Under the pieces are notes generated by a model, which did no database searches, had not been told where the DNA came from, and was given only the letters and a program-made list of their open reading frames with translations. This document shows, in pieces, positions 15,148 to 22,461 of a stretch of 24,435 nucleotides of DNA (position 1 is its first letter; each line of letters starts with the position of its first letter). The DNA comes from CAYJGN01 sp964369635 (GTDB taxonomy: Bacteria; Bacillota; Clostridia; Oscillospirales; Ruminococcaceae): assembly GCA_964369635.1 (NCBI GenBank), contig CAYJGN010000028.1, forward strand, positions 1 through 24,435. Reading direction: 5' to 3'. The position numbers and the translations under genes were made by a program.

Positions 15148-15178
15148 ATTATATCGACAATTTTAAATAAAAATTAAG
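15148..15178 (-). promoter_or_regulatory. Sigma-28 (FliA/SigD)-type promoter of the flgM operon
   Basis: Minus strand CTTAA (15178-15174), a 15-base spacer and GTCGATATAAT (15158-15148), 31 bases before the flgM start. It closely matches the promoter before fliD and resembles the known SigD form TAAA-N15-GCCGATAT with GTCG in place of GCCG. An overlapping TATAAT could also be read by the main sigma factor. The rest of 15117-15292 has one short AT-rich hairpin at 15198-15214 and nothing else clear. Confidence 0.75.
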
Positions 15179-15292
15179 TCTATAAAGCTTTTTATCTAAA
15201 ATTGCTGCAATTTTTCATCGACAACGAAACAACCTATCGCTACCTTTGAAATGGCTAAAAACGAAGCTATTTGAAAGCCTCGCCTATTGCCA

Positions 15293-15700
15293 TTAGCCGT
15301 AAAACGAGGTTTTGCCGGCTATCTTCGTGCTCATCTCTTTATCGAGCTCTATAATTTTATTCCATATCATAATAAGCCCCGAAATCTGCTCTTTTAGCGG
15401 CTCTACCGATTCATCAATAAGCCCGCAACCATTGAAATCACCTTTCAATAGAAGCATAAAACTGTACTTCGCGCTCTCATCGCTATTCGCTACAATCTGC
15501 TCAATCATCTGGTCACACATAACCGCTCTTTCAAGGGCTAATCCCCGTGTTCTAAGAGTTTCTTTTATAACCATGCGATTATCAGAGGCAAGCGCCTCTT
15601 GAAGATCTTTAGTTGCAGAAAAAACATCGAGCATCGCTCTGCGTTTCGCTTCAATCTGCGGCATAATATCTTCTATAAGTCTTAGACGTGTCTCACTCAT
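15293..15700 (-). CDS. FliT-like flagellar chaperone (tentative)
   Basis: This 135-residue, mostly helical protein is not clearly recognisable by sequence. It starts MSETRLRLIEDIMPQIEAK, has a central polar helix and ends with an IIELDKEMSTKIAGK segment. The position directly after fliS, overlapping its stop by four bases (ATGA), is that of fliT in many bacteria, where FliT binds FliD for export. The FlgN/FliT families are short, helical and poorly conserved, so position is the main evidence. It could also be an unrelated small flagellar protein. Confidence 0.6.
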   Translation of the reverse strand: MSETRLRLIEDIMPQIEAKRRAMLDVFSATKDLQEALASDNRMVIKETLRTRGLALERAVMCDQMIEQIVANSDESAKYSFMLLLKGDFNGCGLIDESVEPLKEQISGLIMIWNKIIELDKEMSTKIAGKTSFYG

Positions 15701-16065
15701 AGCGTCTTCGCCACCTCACCAAATGCATCTCGCAAATCCTTTATAAGCGGATCAATCCCTGCTATTATCTCCGGATTTCTACTCGACTTTGCCCGAGTTA
15801 GCTCATATAGGAAGAAGTTATAGAAATTAACGAGTTCGTGGCTTATCTGGTACTCGAAGTTTAGCGATTCTTTAAAATACAAAACAATATCGCTACAACG
15901 AGTTATGCTCTCATCAAAGAGGTCAAATTTCTCTATTTCAAGTGCTATACTCGCTTTTTTCAGTCTCTTTACGAGCTCATCATATAATACTACAACAAGC
16001 TCTTCTGAGGTCATCGTGAGAATAGAATTCTCTTTATACTGCTGGTATCCGTTCAAAGCCGTCAC
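15697..16065 (-). CDS. fliS: Flagellar export chaperone FliS
   Basis: This 122-residue protein is FliS, the four-helix chaperone that binds the C-terminal disordered end of flagellin and stops early polymerisation. Family signatures are GYQQYKENSILTMTSEELVVVLYDE near 6-30 (the N-terminal helix and cap), then the EIEKFDLFDESITRCSDIVLYF helix and the NFYNFFLYELTRA helix. Normal length. Start GTG with AAGGAT close by, seven bases after the fliD stop. The flagellin it serves must be encoded elsewhere. Confidence 0.95.
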   Translation of the reverse strand: MTALNGYQQYKENSILTMTSEELVVVLYDELVKRLKKASIALEIEKFDLFDESITRCSDIVLYFKESLNFEYQISHELVNFYNFFLYELTRAKSSRNPEIIAGIDPLIKDLRDAFGEVAKTL

Positions 16066-16072
16066 CTATCCT

Positions 16073-18457
16073 TTACGCTGTTGTGAACATCGACGAGAGG
16101 TATGAGCTCTGTGAATTCATCTCTGAAATCAGCATTTCAAGGGCTGTGAATTCACTGATATATCTATCCTCTTCCATCTCTATCTGTCGCAACAAATTCT
16201 CTATCGTTCCATCTATTATTTCAATTTCATCAAGAAGCGAATTCTGAAGTGCCGCTACTGGTGAGTATTTGCTTCCAGCTCTCTCAACAAGTATTCCCTT
16301 TGTTGAACCAGTCATACCCGCATACTTATCCATAACTTCTTTAATTCCAACAACAAGCCCTGCTGGTGCATCTTCGTTGTTCGTATCAGGAGTTGCTAAA
16401 AGATCTTGAACTTTTGAAGGGTCTGCTTCAAAAGCTGCTGCAAATTTCATCTCATCAAAGACGAGTTTGCCGTTATCAGAATAAGAGGTTGAAACGGTTA
16501 TTCCTATCTCTTCAAAATCCTCTCTGAGTGATGGCGGAATTATAAAGCGCAAATCATCAGCAAGCGCTCTCATATCGGTATCACCAAATAGAAGACCTTT
16601 CATAGCCTCCTCTTCCCAGCTCTCAATCTGGCCTTCAGAAAGCTGTGCGCGCTCTTCATCTGTAAGTGGAGCATAGTCATTGTTTGGCTTTTCATAAACA
16701 GCCTCGTTGATTGATGCAAGCAAGGTATTATACTCTTCAATCATCGTTTTAACCCGCTCGGTCATATCCTCAGAGTCTATAGTTGCACTAAATTTAACAG
16801 CCTCTGTTCCCTCGATATATCCTGTTTCATCGTAGCCAAATGTTCCAGAAACATTTATAGTTAGCCCCTCGATATTAATATCATTAGTTCCACGGCTAAT
16901 TTCAACCCTCTCACCTGTTGATTGGAATTCAACAAGCACAACAGAGTCTTTACCCTCTTTTTTAGTATAGTCAACACCTTCGGTTGTTCCAAAGAGCGCA
17001 TCTGCAACAGCTCCTGAAAGCTCGATATTACCACCAGCACCCTCTTCTTTTGAAGTCACGATAAATTTATCGGTCATCTCTTGATAGGTAACAGTTATTC
17101 CAAGCTTATCATCGGCATTAATAGCCTCTATTATATCTTCAACGCTGCTCTCCCAAGTAAGTCCTAAAGCTTCAAGGTCGAGCGTTTCGCCGTCGTTTGT
17201 TATGCTGAGCGCTGCTGTGGTATCCGCTGCATTGCGAAGTCCTGAGTTTGCAAAGCTACTTTCGAGATTAACCCTATTTGAATCACCTTCATCAAACCCG
17301 AATACGCCGTTTTCACCAGTTAGCCCATTAACGCTATCAGCAACAGTTAGAGTTGAAGTTCCATCGACTGTACCGTCAGGCTTAGTTGTTGTTATGTTTA
17401 TTGCAGAGTCCCCAGTTAGGCTATCTCTTTCAACTAAAACCCTGCCTTTACCTATCTCTTTATCAAACTGGCTTTGAATATCATCTATTAAATCATCTAT
17501 TGTGCTTGAATCGTTATATTCCGAAAGCTCAATTTCTATCTTCTCGCCATTATACTCAAACGACATCTTCTCGCCACTTAAAGCCTCTGCAAACGTCATT
17601 TCTTTTGTTATCTGCGCGGGGCCGCTACCCGATAGACCATCTGCATCAATAGCTTTTCTGCTATCGCTCACAAGAAGCCACATCTCGCTCTCGCTCTTAA
17701 GACCAAGTGCTGTTAGCAACTCATCGCTACCGCCAGAAATAGATATAGCATTACCTGCGCTCTCGGTATTTGAAAATGATATTGTTCCATCTGCAGATGC
17801 AGTTGCTTTAATAGAATCAGATAGAGGGTTTCCAAGCGATGTTGTTAGCTCAGAGAGCTCTGTATTTATTGCATTAGCAATGCCTTCTGCTGTTGTATAA
17901 TCATAATTATTTTCATCATTTTGCGATAGGTAGATAGTATGCGAACCACTGCCGTACTTAAATGTTAAGTATCCGCCCTCTACCATATTTTTATTGAAGC
18001 TATCGCTCAAACTCTCATTTATAATTGAGGTAGATAGCGTTTGTGATGACGAAGTTCCACTCGTTGTTAGCTGAGCATTTTGAGCAAGGCTCTGCACACC
18101 CAAAACTTTAATATCGTTTGCGATATCGCCGTTTCCGGAAACCGAAACAAGATCTTTATGATCGTCTCCAATTGATGTTATGTTATTTGCTTGATAAATA
18201 GAGCTCGACAAAAGATTGTCCGATGAGGTGAATGAAGTATATTTCTGGGTAAATTCATACATCGGGTCGGTTATCGCCCAGATACTCTCCATCTCCCACT
18301 CAACAAGCTGCTTTTTCTGCTCTTGAGCGTTTATCTTGCTTTGCGTTCCATATAGCATATCCTCTATTAGAGAATCTCTATCAAGACCACTTGCAAGACC
18401 GCCGTATCCCTGTATTGATGAAGAACTGCTACTTGTTACTCCGTATATTGATGACAT
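16073..18457 (-). CDS. fliD: Flagellar filament cap protein FliD (HAP2), large variant
   Basis: This 794-residue protein is FliD, the cap that inserts flagellin subunits at the filament tip. The N-terminal FliD_N region begins with GLASGLD at 20-26 and runs to about residue 110. The C-terminal FliD_C region (about 545-794) ends in the helix with ERYISE-type spacing (EEDRYISEFTALEMLISEM) and SSYLSSMF, typical of the family. It is about 300 residues longer than the Bacillus subtilis form; the excess is in the middle, roughly 110-540, where Gly/Ser/Thr/Asp-rich blocks such as ATASADGTISFSN recur and probably make extra exposed domains. ATG start with AAGGAG eight bases upstream. First gene of fliD-fliS-fliT-like, with a sigma-28-like promoter. 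Confidence 0.95.
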   Translation of the reverse strand: MSSIYGVTSSSSSSIQGYGGLASGLDRDSLIEDMLYGTQSKINAQEQKKQLVEWEMESIWAITDPMYEFTQKYTSFTSSDNLLSSSIYQANNITSIGDDHKDLVSVSGNGDIANDIKVLGVQSLAQNAQLTTSGTSSSQTLSTSIINESLSDSFNKNMVEGGYLTFKYGSGSHTIYLSQNDENNYDYTTAEGIANAINTELSELTTSLGNPLSDSIKATASADGTISFSNTESAGNAISISGGSDELLTALGLKSESEMWLLVSDSRKAIDADGLSGSGPAQITKEMTFAEALSGEKMSFEYNGEKIEIELSEYNDSSTIDDLIDDIQSQFDKEIGKGRVLVERDSLTGDSAINITTTKPDGTVDGTSTLTVADSVNGLTGENGVFGFDEGDSNRVNLESSFANSGLRNAADTTAALSITNDGETLDLEALGLTWESSVEDIIEAINADDKLGITVTYQEMTDKFIVTSKEEGAGGNIELSGAVADALFGTTEGVDYTKKEGKDSVVLVEFQSTGERVEISRGTNDINIEGLTINVSGTFGYDETGYIEGTEAVKFSATIDSEDMTERVKTMIEEYNTLLASINEAVYEKPNNDYAPLTDEERAQLSEGQIESWEEEAMKGLLFGDTDMRALADDLRFIIPPSLREDFEEIGITVSTSYSDNGKLVFDEMKFAAAFEADPSKVQDLLATPDTNNEDAPAGLVVGIKEVMDKYAGMTGSTKGILVERAGSKYSPVAALQNSLLDEIEIIDGTIENLLRQIEMEEDRYISEFTALEMLISEMNSQSSYLSSMFTTA

Positions 18458-18500
18458 ATTAAAAACTCCTTAACTCCAAGTGATTATACTTCTAACATAT

Positions 18501-18531
18501 ATTATATCGACCGTAATTTTAATAACTTAAG
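18501..18531 (-). promoter_or_regulatory. Sigma-28 (FliA/SigD)-type promoter of fliD
   Basis: Minus strand CTTAA (18531-18527), a 15-base spacer and GTCGATATAAT (18511-18501), 43 bases before the fliD start. Boxes and spacing match the flgM promoter exactly over CTTAA-N15-GTCGATATAAT. Confidence 0.75.
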
Positions 18532-18552
18532 TAAAAAAATAAAAATTTTTAT

Positions 18553-18606
18553 AAAAAAATCATCTGATATTTTAAACGGCCAAATTCCTTTAAAATATCA
18601 AATGAT
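18553..18606 (-). terminator. Terminator between the ComFB-domain gene and fliD
   Basis: A perfect 12-bp AT-rich stem (18565-18576 with 18589-18600), extended by five more pairs after one mismatch, encloses a 12-base loop. On the minus strand seven T follow (complement of 18559-18553). It lies just before the fliD promoter and separates the chemotaxis-ParA-ComFB transcript from fliD. Confidence 0.7.
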
Positions 18607-18619
18607 CATCACAATTTTT

Positions 18620-19453
18620 TTACCTCGGACGAACGTGGTGCGGATGATCCGCAACCTGAACGCAGGCGTTCGTCAACGCAACTGTTACCTCTGTTGCATA
18701 CTTCTTTGAATAAAAGTTTAGTATTGGCGAAACACTATCTTTCCCCGCAACAACGAACTTTGCAGGCAGATTAGTTAGCGCGAGCGCCATAACATCAGCT
18801 GTACACCGGGAGCATCCGCAAACACTAAAGTTTATCATATACTCATGAATCTCTTGCTCAATTATATATTCCATAACGCTCAAGAATTCAAAATCGTCTT
18901 TCCCAAGACTATCGCTAAGTCTCTTCACTGCTTTATCTCCATTCTCATATCCTCTCTGATCATCGGTTGAAATATTTGTAACTTCAGCCGGCTCAGAGAT
19001 TATAGACGCTTCAAACGCATCTTCAATTAAAACTTCTGCTTCTTCGGTTTTTTCGGGTCCAAAACTTGGCAATACCGCTTCTTTAACTTCTTTTTCTACC
19101 GCTGTTTCTGCCTTCTCTTTATCAGCCTCATCATCAAGCTCTGCTATTTCGGATAACGACTTTGCTAAAATATCATCTAAGTCATCGTCGCTCTCTACTT
19201 TCTCATCGGCTAAATTCGCACTATCAGAAGATATCTCCGTCGGTTTCACCTCTATATCACCACTTAAATCTCCGTCTGCTTCACCTTCACCCATATCTTC
19301 TAAAAGGGAGTTTTTAATATTCTCAGCCAAAGGATCATCTTTTGCATGGTCATCTATCGTGACGTTATTATTTGTAGCTTTTCGCTCAGGTGCATCGCCA
19401 CTTCCCGATAAAAGATTTAGCACATGGCTTGTTTTATTCGTTTTCTTTGCCAT
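18620..19453 (-). CDS. ComFB-domain protein with long acidic N-terminal region
   Basis: This 277-residue protein has two parts. Residues about 185-277 look like a ComFB domain (late competence protein ComFB family): VMEYIIEQEIHE, then VCGCSRCTADVMALALTNLP near 211-230 with Cys212, Cys214 and Cys217, and a HPHH-containing end. Residues 1-185 are strongly acidic, rich in Asp, Glu, Ser and Ala, with no predicted fold, and begin with the basic MAKKTNKTSH. In Bacillus subtilis ComFB is a small protein from the comF operon, and the family has recently been reported to bind cyclic dinucleotides, so a sensory role is possible here. The gene follows parA by 27 bases and precedes the terminator before fliD. 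The N-terminal tail may be a docking segment for a partner. Domain assignment is good; function is inferred. Confidence 0.78.
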   Translation of the reverse strand: MAKKTNKTSHVLNLLSGSGDAPERKATNNNVTIDDHAKDDPLAENIKNSLLEDMGEGEADGDLSGDIEVKPTEISSDSANLADEKVESDDDLDDILAKSLSEIAELDDEADKEKAETAVEKEVKEAVLPSFGPEKTEEAEVLIEDAFEASIISEPAEVTNISTDDQRGYENGDKAVKRLSDSLGKDDFEFLSVMEYIIEQEIHEYMINFSVCGCSRCTADVMALALTNLPAKFVVAGKDSVSPILNFYSKKYATEVTVALTNACVQVADHPHHVRPR

Positions 19454-19480
19454 AATCTCCCTACTTTCAAAAATATTGCT

Positions 19481-20251
19481 CTAATTTATACCGAGTTTTT
19501 CTGCTACTTCTGCCACAAACTCTTTATAGTCCCGTGCCGAGTTTGAGTTACCTGCATAGTCGAGCGCAGTCATCCCGTGCGCCGGAGCTTCCGCCACCTT
19601 AACCCCTGTGCGAATCTTCGCATCAAAAAGCTTTGTTCCTATCTGTCCCGCAACGGTATTTGCCATCTCCTCAACATCTCGTGATAGATTAGTTCTTTTG
19701 TTATATCGAGTTAGCAATATCCCCATAACATCGAGACTAACATTAACCGACTCTCTTATCTCCTCAACCGTTTCCTTAAGCTGGATAAGCCCTACAAGTG
19801 AGAGAATTTCCGAAGCCATCGGTATTATCAGATGATCTGCCGCCGCATATCCGTTTATCGTTAGAATATTCAGTGCTGGCGGGGTATCTATAACTATAAA
19901 ATCATAAAATTTATCAACTGTTTTAAGGGCATTTTTAAGAATAACTCGGCGGTCTTCTCCTTTAAAGAGAATTTCTGAGTCGGAGAGGAGGATATTCGAT
20001 GTTAAAACATCGCCATAATCTTCGGTCGATTGAATAGCCTCGCCTATCGAGAGCTCTCCCTTTAAAACTTCATGCACCGTCGGCCCATTTTCTATATCTA
20101 TTCCAAGACTAAACCCTAAATTCCCCTGTGGGTCAAGGTCTATTGATAGAACCCTCTTTCCAAGTTTCGAGAGTCCCGCTGCAAGCGCCGCCGACGTTGT
20201 TGTTTTGCCGACGCCACCCTTTTGATTTGTTAAAACAATAGTAGTTGCCAC
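19481..20251 (-). CDS. ParA/Soj family ATPase, no ParB partner here
   Basis: This 256-residue protein is a ParA-type ATPase that positions DNA or protein clusters in the cell. The deviant Walker A is KGGVGKTT at 11-18 with the signature lysine at 11; SIDLDPQGN (36-44) and VIDTPPAL (switch II) complete the site. Length fits chromosomal ParA/Soj or orphan ParA proteins. Start GTG with GGAGG eight bases upstream, inside the end region of the CheV gene. No ParB or parS site is seen; the neighbours are chemotaxis genes and a ComFB-domain gene, which suggests an orphan ParA such as those that place chemoreceptor arrays or flagella (ParC, PpfA). It is not FlhG: it lacks an N-terminal activation helix and is not next to flhF. 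Confidence 0.9.
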   Translation of the reverse strand: MATTIVLTNQKGGVGKTTTSAALAAGLSKLGKRVLSIDLDPQGNLGFSLGIDIENGPTVHEVLKGELSIGEAIQSTEDYGDVLTSNILLSDSEILFKGEDRRVILKNALKTVDKFYDFIVIDTPPALNILTINGYAAADHLIIPMASEILSLVGLIQLKETVEEIRESVNVSLDVMGILLTRYNKRTNLSRDVEEMANTVAGQIGTKLFDAKIRTGVKVAEAPAHGMTALDYAGNSNSARDYKEFVAEVAEKLGIN

Positions 20252-20284
20252 CTATTATTCCTCCGAACTTCCCATATTATTATC

Positions 20285-20294
20285 NNNNNNNNNN
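20285..20294. other. Assembly gap (10 N) at the end of cheV
   Basis: Ten N after the codons for GEELGAN. The final loop and helix of the response-regulator domain (including the usual KPE Lys) are missing, so the true gap is probably longer than ten bases. After it one frame reads DNNMGSSEE and stops at 20255-20257, a plausible CheV end. Confidence 0.8.
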
Positions 20295-21134
20295 ATTTGC
20301 ACCGAGCTCCTCGCCTTTTAACATCATCTCGCGATTAATTAGCGATGAGAAGATGATTATCGGCAGAACACGAAGCTGCTTATCATCTTTAATTAGCTTG
20401 ACAAGCCTGTGACCATCCATCTGCGGCATCTCAATATCGGTTATGATGAGTGAAACGTGGTCTTTTATATTTTCTTTATCAAGTCCGTTTATAGCTTCCC
20501 ATAGCTCTGCGCCGTTATTATAATGCAAAACATCAACATATCCTGCACGACCAAGTGAATCGAGCAAAAGCTTTGTTATTAGCGATGAATCTTCAGCTAT
20601 CATAATCGTATGGTTTTTACGATCTTTCTTTGGAAGACCTTTTATATCATCCATCGAGAATGAGGTTTCAGGAGCTATATCGGCAACTATCTTCTCAAAA
20701 TCGAGAATCATAAGAAGCCTGCCATCGCTCTCGGCAACACCTGTTGTTATGCCATCTTCAGCACCGCCAACAGTTGTTTTATCCGGTTGCTTTATATCAC
20801 CCCAAGATAGTCGCTGAATTCCAACAACTGTATTTACGCGAAAGGCTATAAATGTTTGGTTGAAGTTTGTTATCATAAACAAATCTTTCTCCAAAAACTC
20901 AGTTTCTTTTCCTGTCAGGTAGTAGGGGAGGTCAACTATCGTTAAAATCTCATCGCGCGGCTTAAATATACCCTCTATCGCCGGATGCGCATGAGGAACT
21001 GGAGTTGAAGGTTCCGCCATTAGAATTTCGCGCACCTTCGCCACGTTTATACCATAAAGCTGATCGCCTATGGTAAACTTCATGATTTCCATTTCATTTG
21101 TGCCACTCTCGAGCAAAATACCCTGTCTATCCAT
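20295..21134 (-). CDS. cheV: CheV-type coupling protein: CheW plus response-regulator domains, C-terminus lost in gap
   Basis: The 280 visible residues are CheV, a chemotaxis adaptor that links receptors to CheA and adapts through phosphorylation. Residues about 15-155 are the CheW-like domain (KFTIGDQLYGINVAKVREIL, then KPRDEILTIVDLPYYL and LMILDFEKI). Residues about 175-280 are the receiver: acidic pocket Glu181-Asp182, phospho-acceptor Asp233 in ITDIEMPQMDG, and Ser263/Ser264 after FSS. The conserved lysine near the C-terminus is lost in the gap at 20285-20294, and the stop is uncertain (20255 in the likely frame). Start ATG with AAGGGG. It follows cheD by 18 bases in the cheC-cheD-cheV operon and precedes parA. 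Also possible as a CheW-receiver fusion of other name, but CheV is the usual term. Confidence 0.9.
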
Positions 21135-21152
21135 AACAAACCCCTTTTTTTA

Positions 21153-21632
21153 TTATATATTAACTTCCGGTTTACCTATAGTTTTTATCGTTACAACTCC
21201 GGTCTCTGCATCTATAATCATTGTACGCGCAAAGTTTTCACCAACTGCCGTACCACTTATTCTAATATTTTCTCGTGCAAGAAGCGCTTTAACCGTTTCG
21301 ATATTTCGAGCTCCAATGTTCGCCATGTCACCTGCACCAAACCCCGCAAACATCTTAGCTCCACCTGCAATTTTGCAGATATATCTCGCTTTGTTTCCGC
21401 CGAGGAGTTGCATTTTTTTAAGCATAACACGTATCCCAGTATCTGCAAACTTCAAACTCTGAGCATCTTCAACTGATGTTGCACGGGGTAGCATTATATG
21501 AAGAAGAGATGCAAGTTTTATCTGTGGGTCATAAAGAGTTATGCCTATGCATGAACCGAGCGCATATGTTATAAGTCCGCCGCTACCTCGCACTAATTTC
21601 AAATCGGCAATATGAACTACTGTATTACTCAC
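21153..21632 (-). CDS. cheD: Chemoreceptor glutamine deamidase CheD
   Basis: This 159-residue protein is CheD, which deamidates glutamines of chemoreceptors and binds CheC. Catalytic residues are Cys28 in ALGSCIGI, His45 in LLHIMLP and Thr22 in LITYALG. The C-terminal GGNKARYICKIAGGAKMF, NIGARNIETVKALL and GTAVGENFARTM are conserved family blocks. Full length. It overlaps the end of cheC by eight bases, so the pair is translated together, matching the known CheC-CheD complex. ATG start. Confidence 0.96.
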   Translation of the reverse strand: MSNTVVHIADLKLVRGSGGLITYALGSCIGITLYDPQIKLASLLHIMLPRATSVEDAQSLKFADTGIRVMLKKMQLLGGNKARYICKIAGGAKMFAGFGAGDMANIGARNIETVKALLARENIRISGTAVGENFARTMIIDAETGVVTIKTIGKPEVNI

Positions 21633-22248
21633 TATCTATACCTAATTTCCTAAGTAGTTTGTTTAATGACTCAACTGTCGGCACCATTAACAAACAACCT
21701 TCGTGATGAGTATCACCAACGATGAACTCACCTGTCACCATGAGGAGTTTATCGGTTTCGTAGCCGACCTCTACCATCGGCACGTTCATAACTCCGCCGA
21801 GCATATTTATAGTACCATCCGGCACCGAGAGCTTTATATCAAATCCCGTCATCTCACCAAGCGCCTTTAGATAGGACGATATAACTATGTTGCCGCACTC
21901 TATAATGGCAGAAAAGCTCATCTCGTCTATCTCTGCATAGCTGCTGAGTTTTAATCCCATCATAGACTCAGTCATATCTGAAGCAAAATCAATCTTTAGG
22001 ATAAAAAGGATAACTCCCTCGATGTCGTTTGAAATTCTCGCCATAACAGCTATAACTTCTTCTTCAGGTTCACCAAGAGTATATTGCGCCTCGCTAAATG
22101 ACTTTGCGCTGACCTTTGGAATGGATATATCGACAGATTTGCCGAGCAAATTCGTCATCGAAGTTGCCGCATTTCCCATTCCTATATTTGTAATTTCACG
22201 CAGCGCCGATTTGCTCATCTCGCTTAAGTTGCTAAAATTAACACTCAT
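21625..22248 (-). CDS. cheC: CheY-P phosphatase CheC, two active sites
   Basis: This 207-residue protein is CheC, which dephosphorylates CheY-P and controls CheD. Both active-site motifs of the form S-x3-E-x2-N are intact: Ser14-Glu18-Asn21 in SALREITN and Ser113-Glu117-Asn120 in SAIIECGN. This marks a CheC with two working sites rather than a CheX (one site) or FliY (which has an added switch domain). ATG start with AAAGGAA upstream. First gene of the cheC-cheD-cheV group, with a TATAAT promoter upstream. CheA and CheY are not in this window. Confidence 0.95.
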   Translation of the reverse strand: MSVNFSNLSEMSKSALREITNIGMGNAATSMTNLLGKSVDISIPKVSAKSFSEAQYTLGEPEEEVIAVMARISNDIEGVILFILKIDFASDMTESMMGLKLSSYAEIDEMSFSAIIECGNIVISSYLKALGEMTGFDIKLSVPDGTINMLGGVMNVPMVEVGYETDKLLMVTGEFIVGDTHHEGCLLMVPTVESLNKLLRKLGIDSE

Positions 22249-22268
22249 TTATATGGTCATTCCTTTCT

Positions 22269-22297
22269 ATTATACGAGCAGATAAAATGATTAGCAC
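22269..22297 (-). promoter_or_regulatory. Possible promoter for cheC operon
   Basis: A perfect TATAAT (22274-22269, minus strand) with a weak GTGCTA 17 bases upstream (22297-22292), 21 bases before the cheC start. It does not match the sigma-28-like motif of fliD and flgM. The 213-base space before cheC suggests a separate transcription unit. Confidence 0.4.
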
Positions 22298-22404
22298 TCT
22301 CTCAATACCCGCAACCTCTCTCGTATGTTAGATCTTTTATTTGAAAAAGGATTTTTATTTTGCCAGTATATGCTTTTTATTATTAAACTTTAAACCAACT
22401 AACG

Positions 22405-22451
22405 ATAAGGAAACTATCCAAAAAATATTTTACTGTCTAAATTTTCCTTAT
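22405..22451. repeat. 9-bp inverted repeat downstream of the FlgG-like gene
   Basis: ATAAGGAAA (22405-22413) and TTTCCTTAT (22443-22451) are perfect inverted copies with a 29-base AT-rich spacer that contains the palindrome AAAATATTTT. It starts just after the stop of the FlgG-like gene, so it may end that transcript, but no T tract follows on the minus strand. Confidence 0.4.
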
Positions 22452-22461
22452 AAAACTATAC

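Noticed and set aside
15198..15214. AAAATTG-CTG-CAATTTT hairpin upstream of the flgM promoter, considered as a terminator for the fliD operon.
   Set aside because: Short, AT-rich and without a following T tract on the minus strand, so a terminator role is not supported.
22125..22134. A GTCGATAT match inside cheC that resembles the sigma-28 -10 box.
   Set aside because: It lies inside coding sequence and has no CTTAA at 15 bases upstream.
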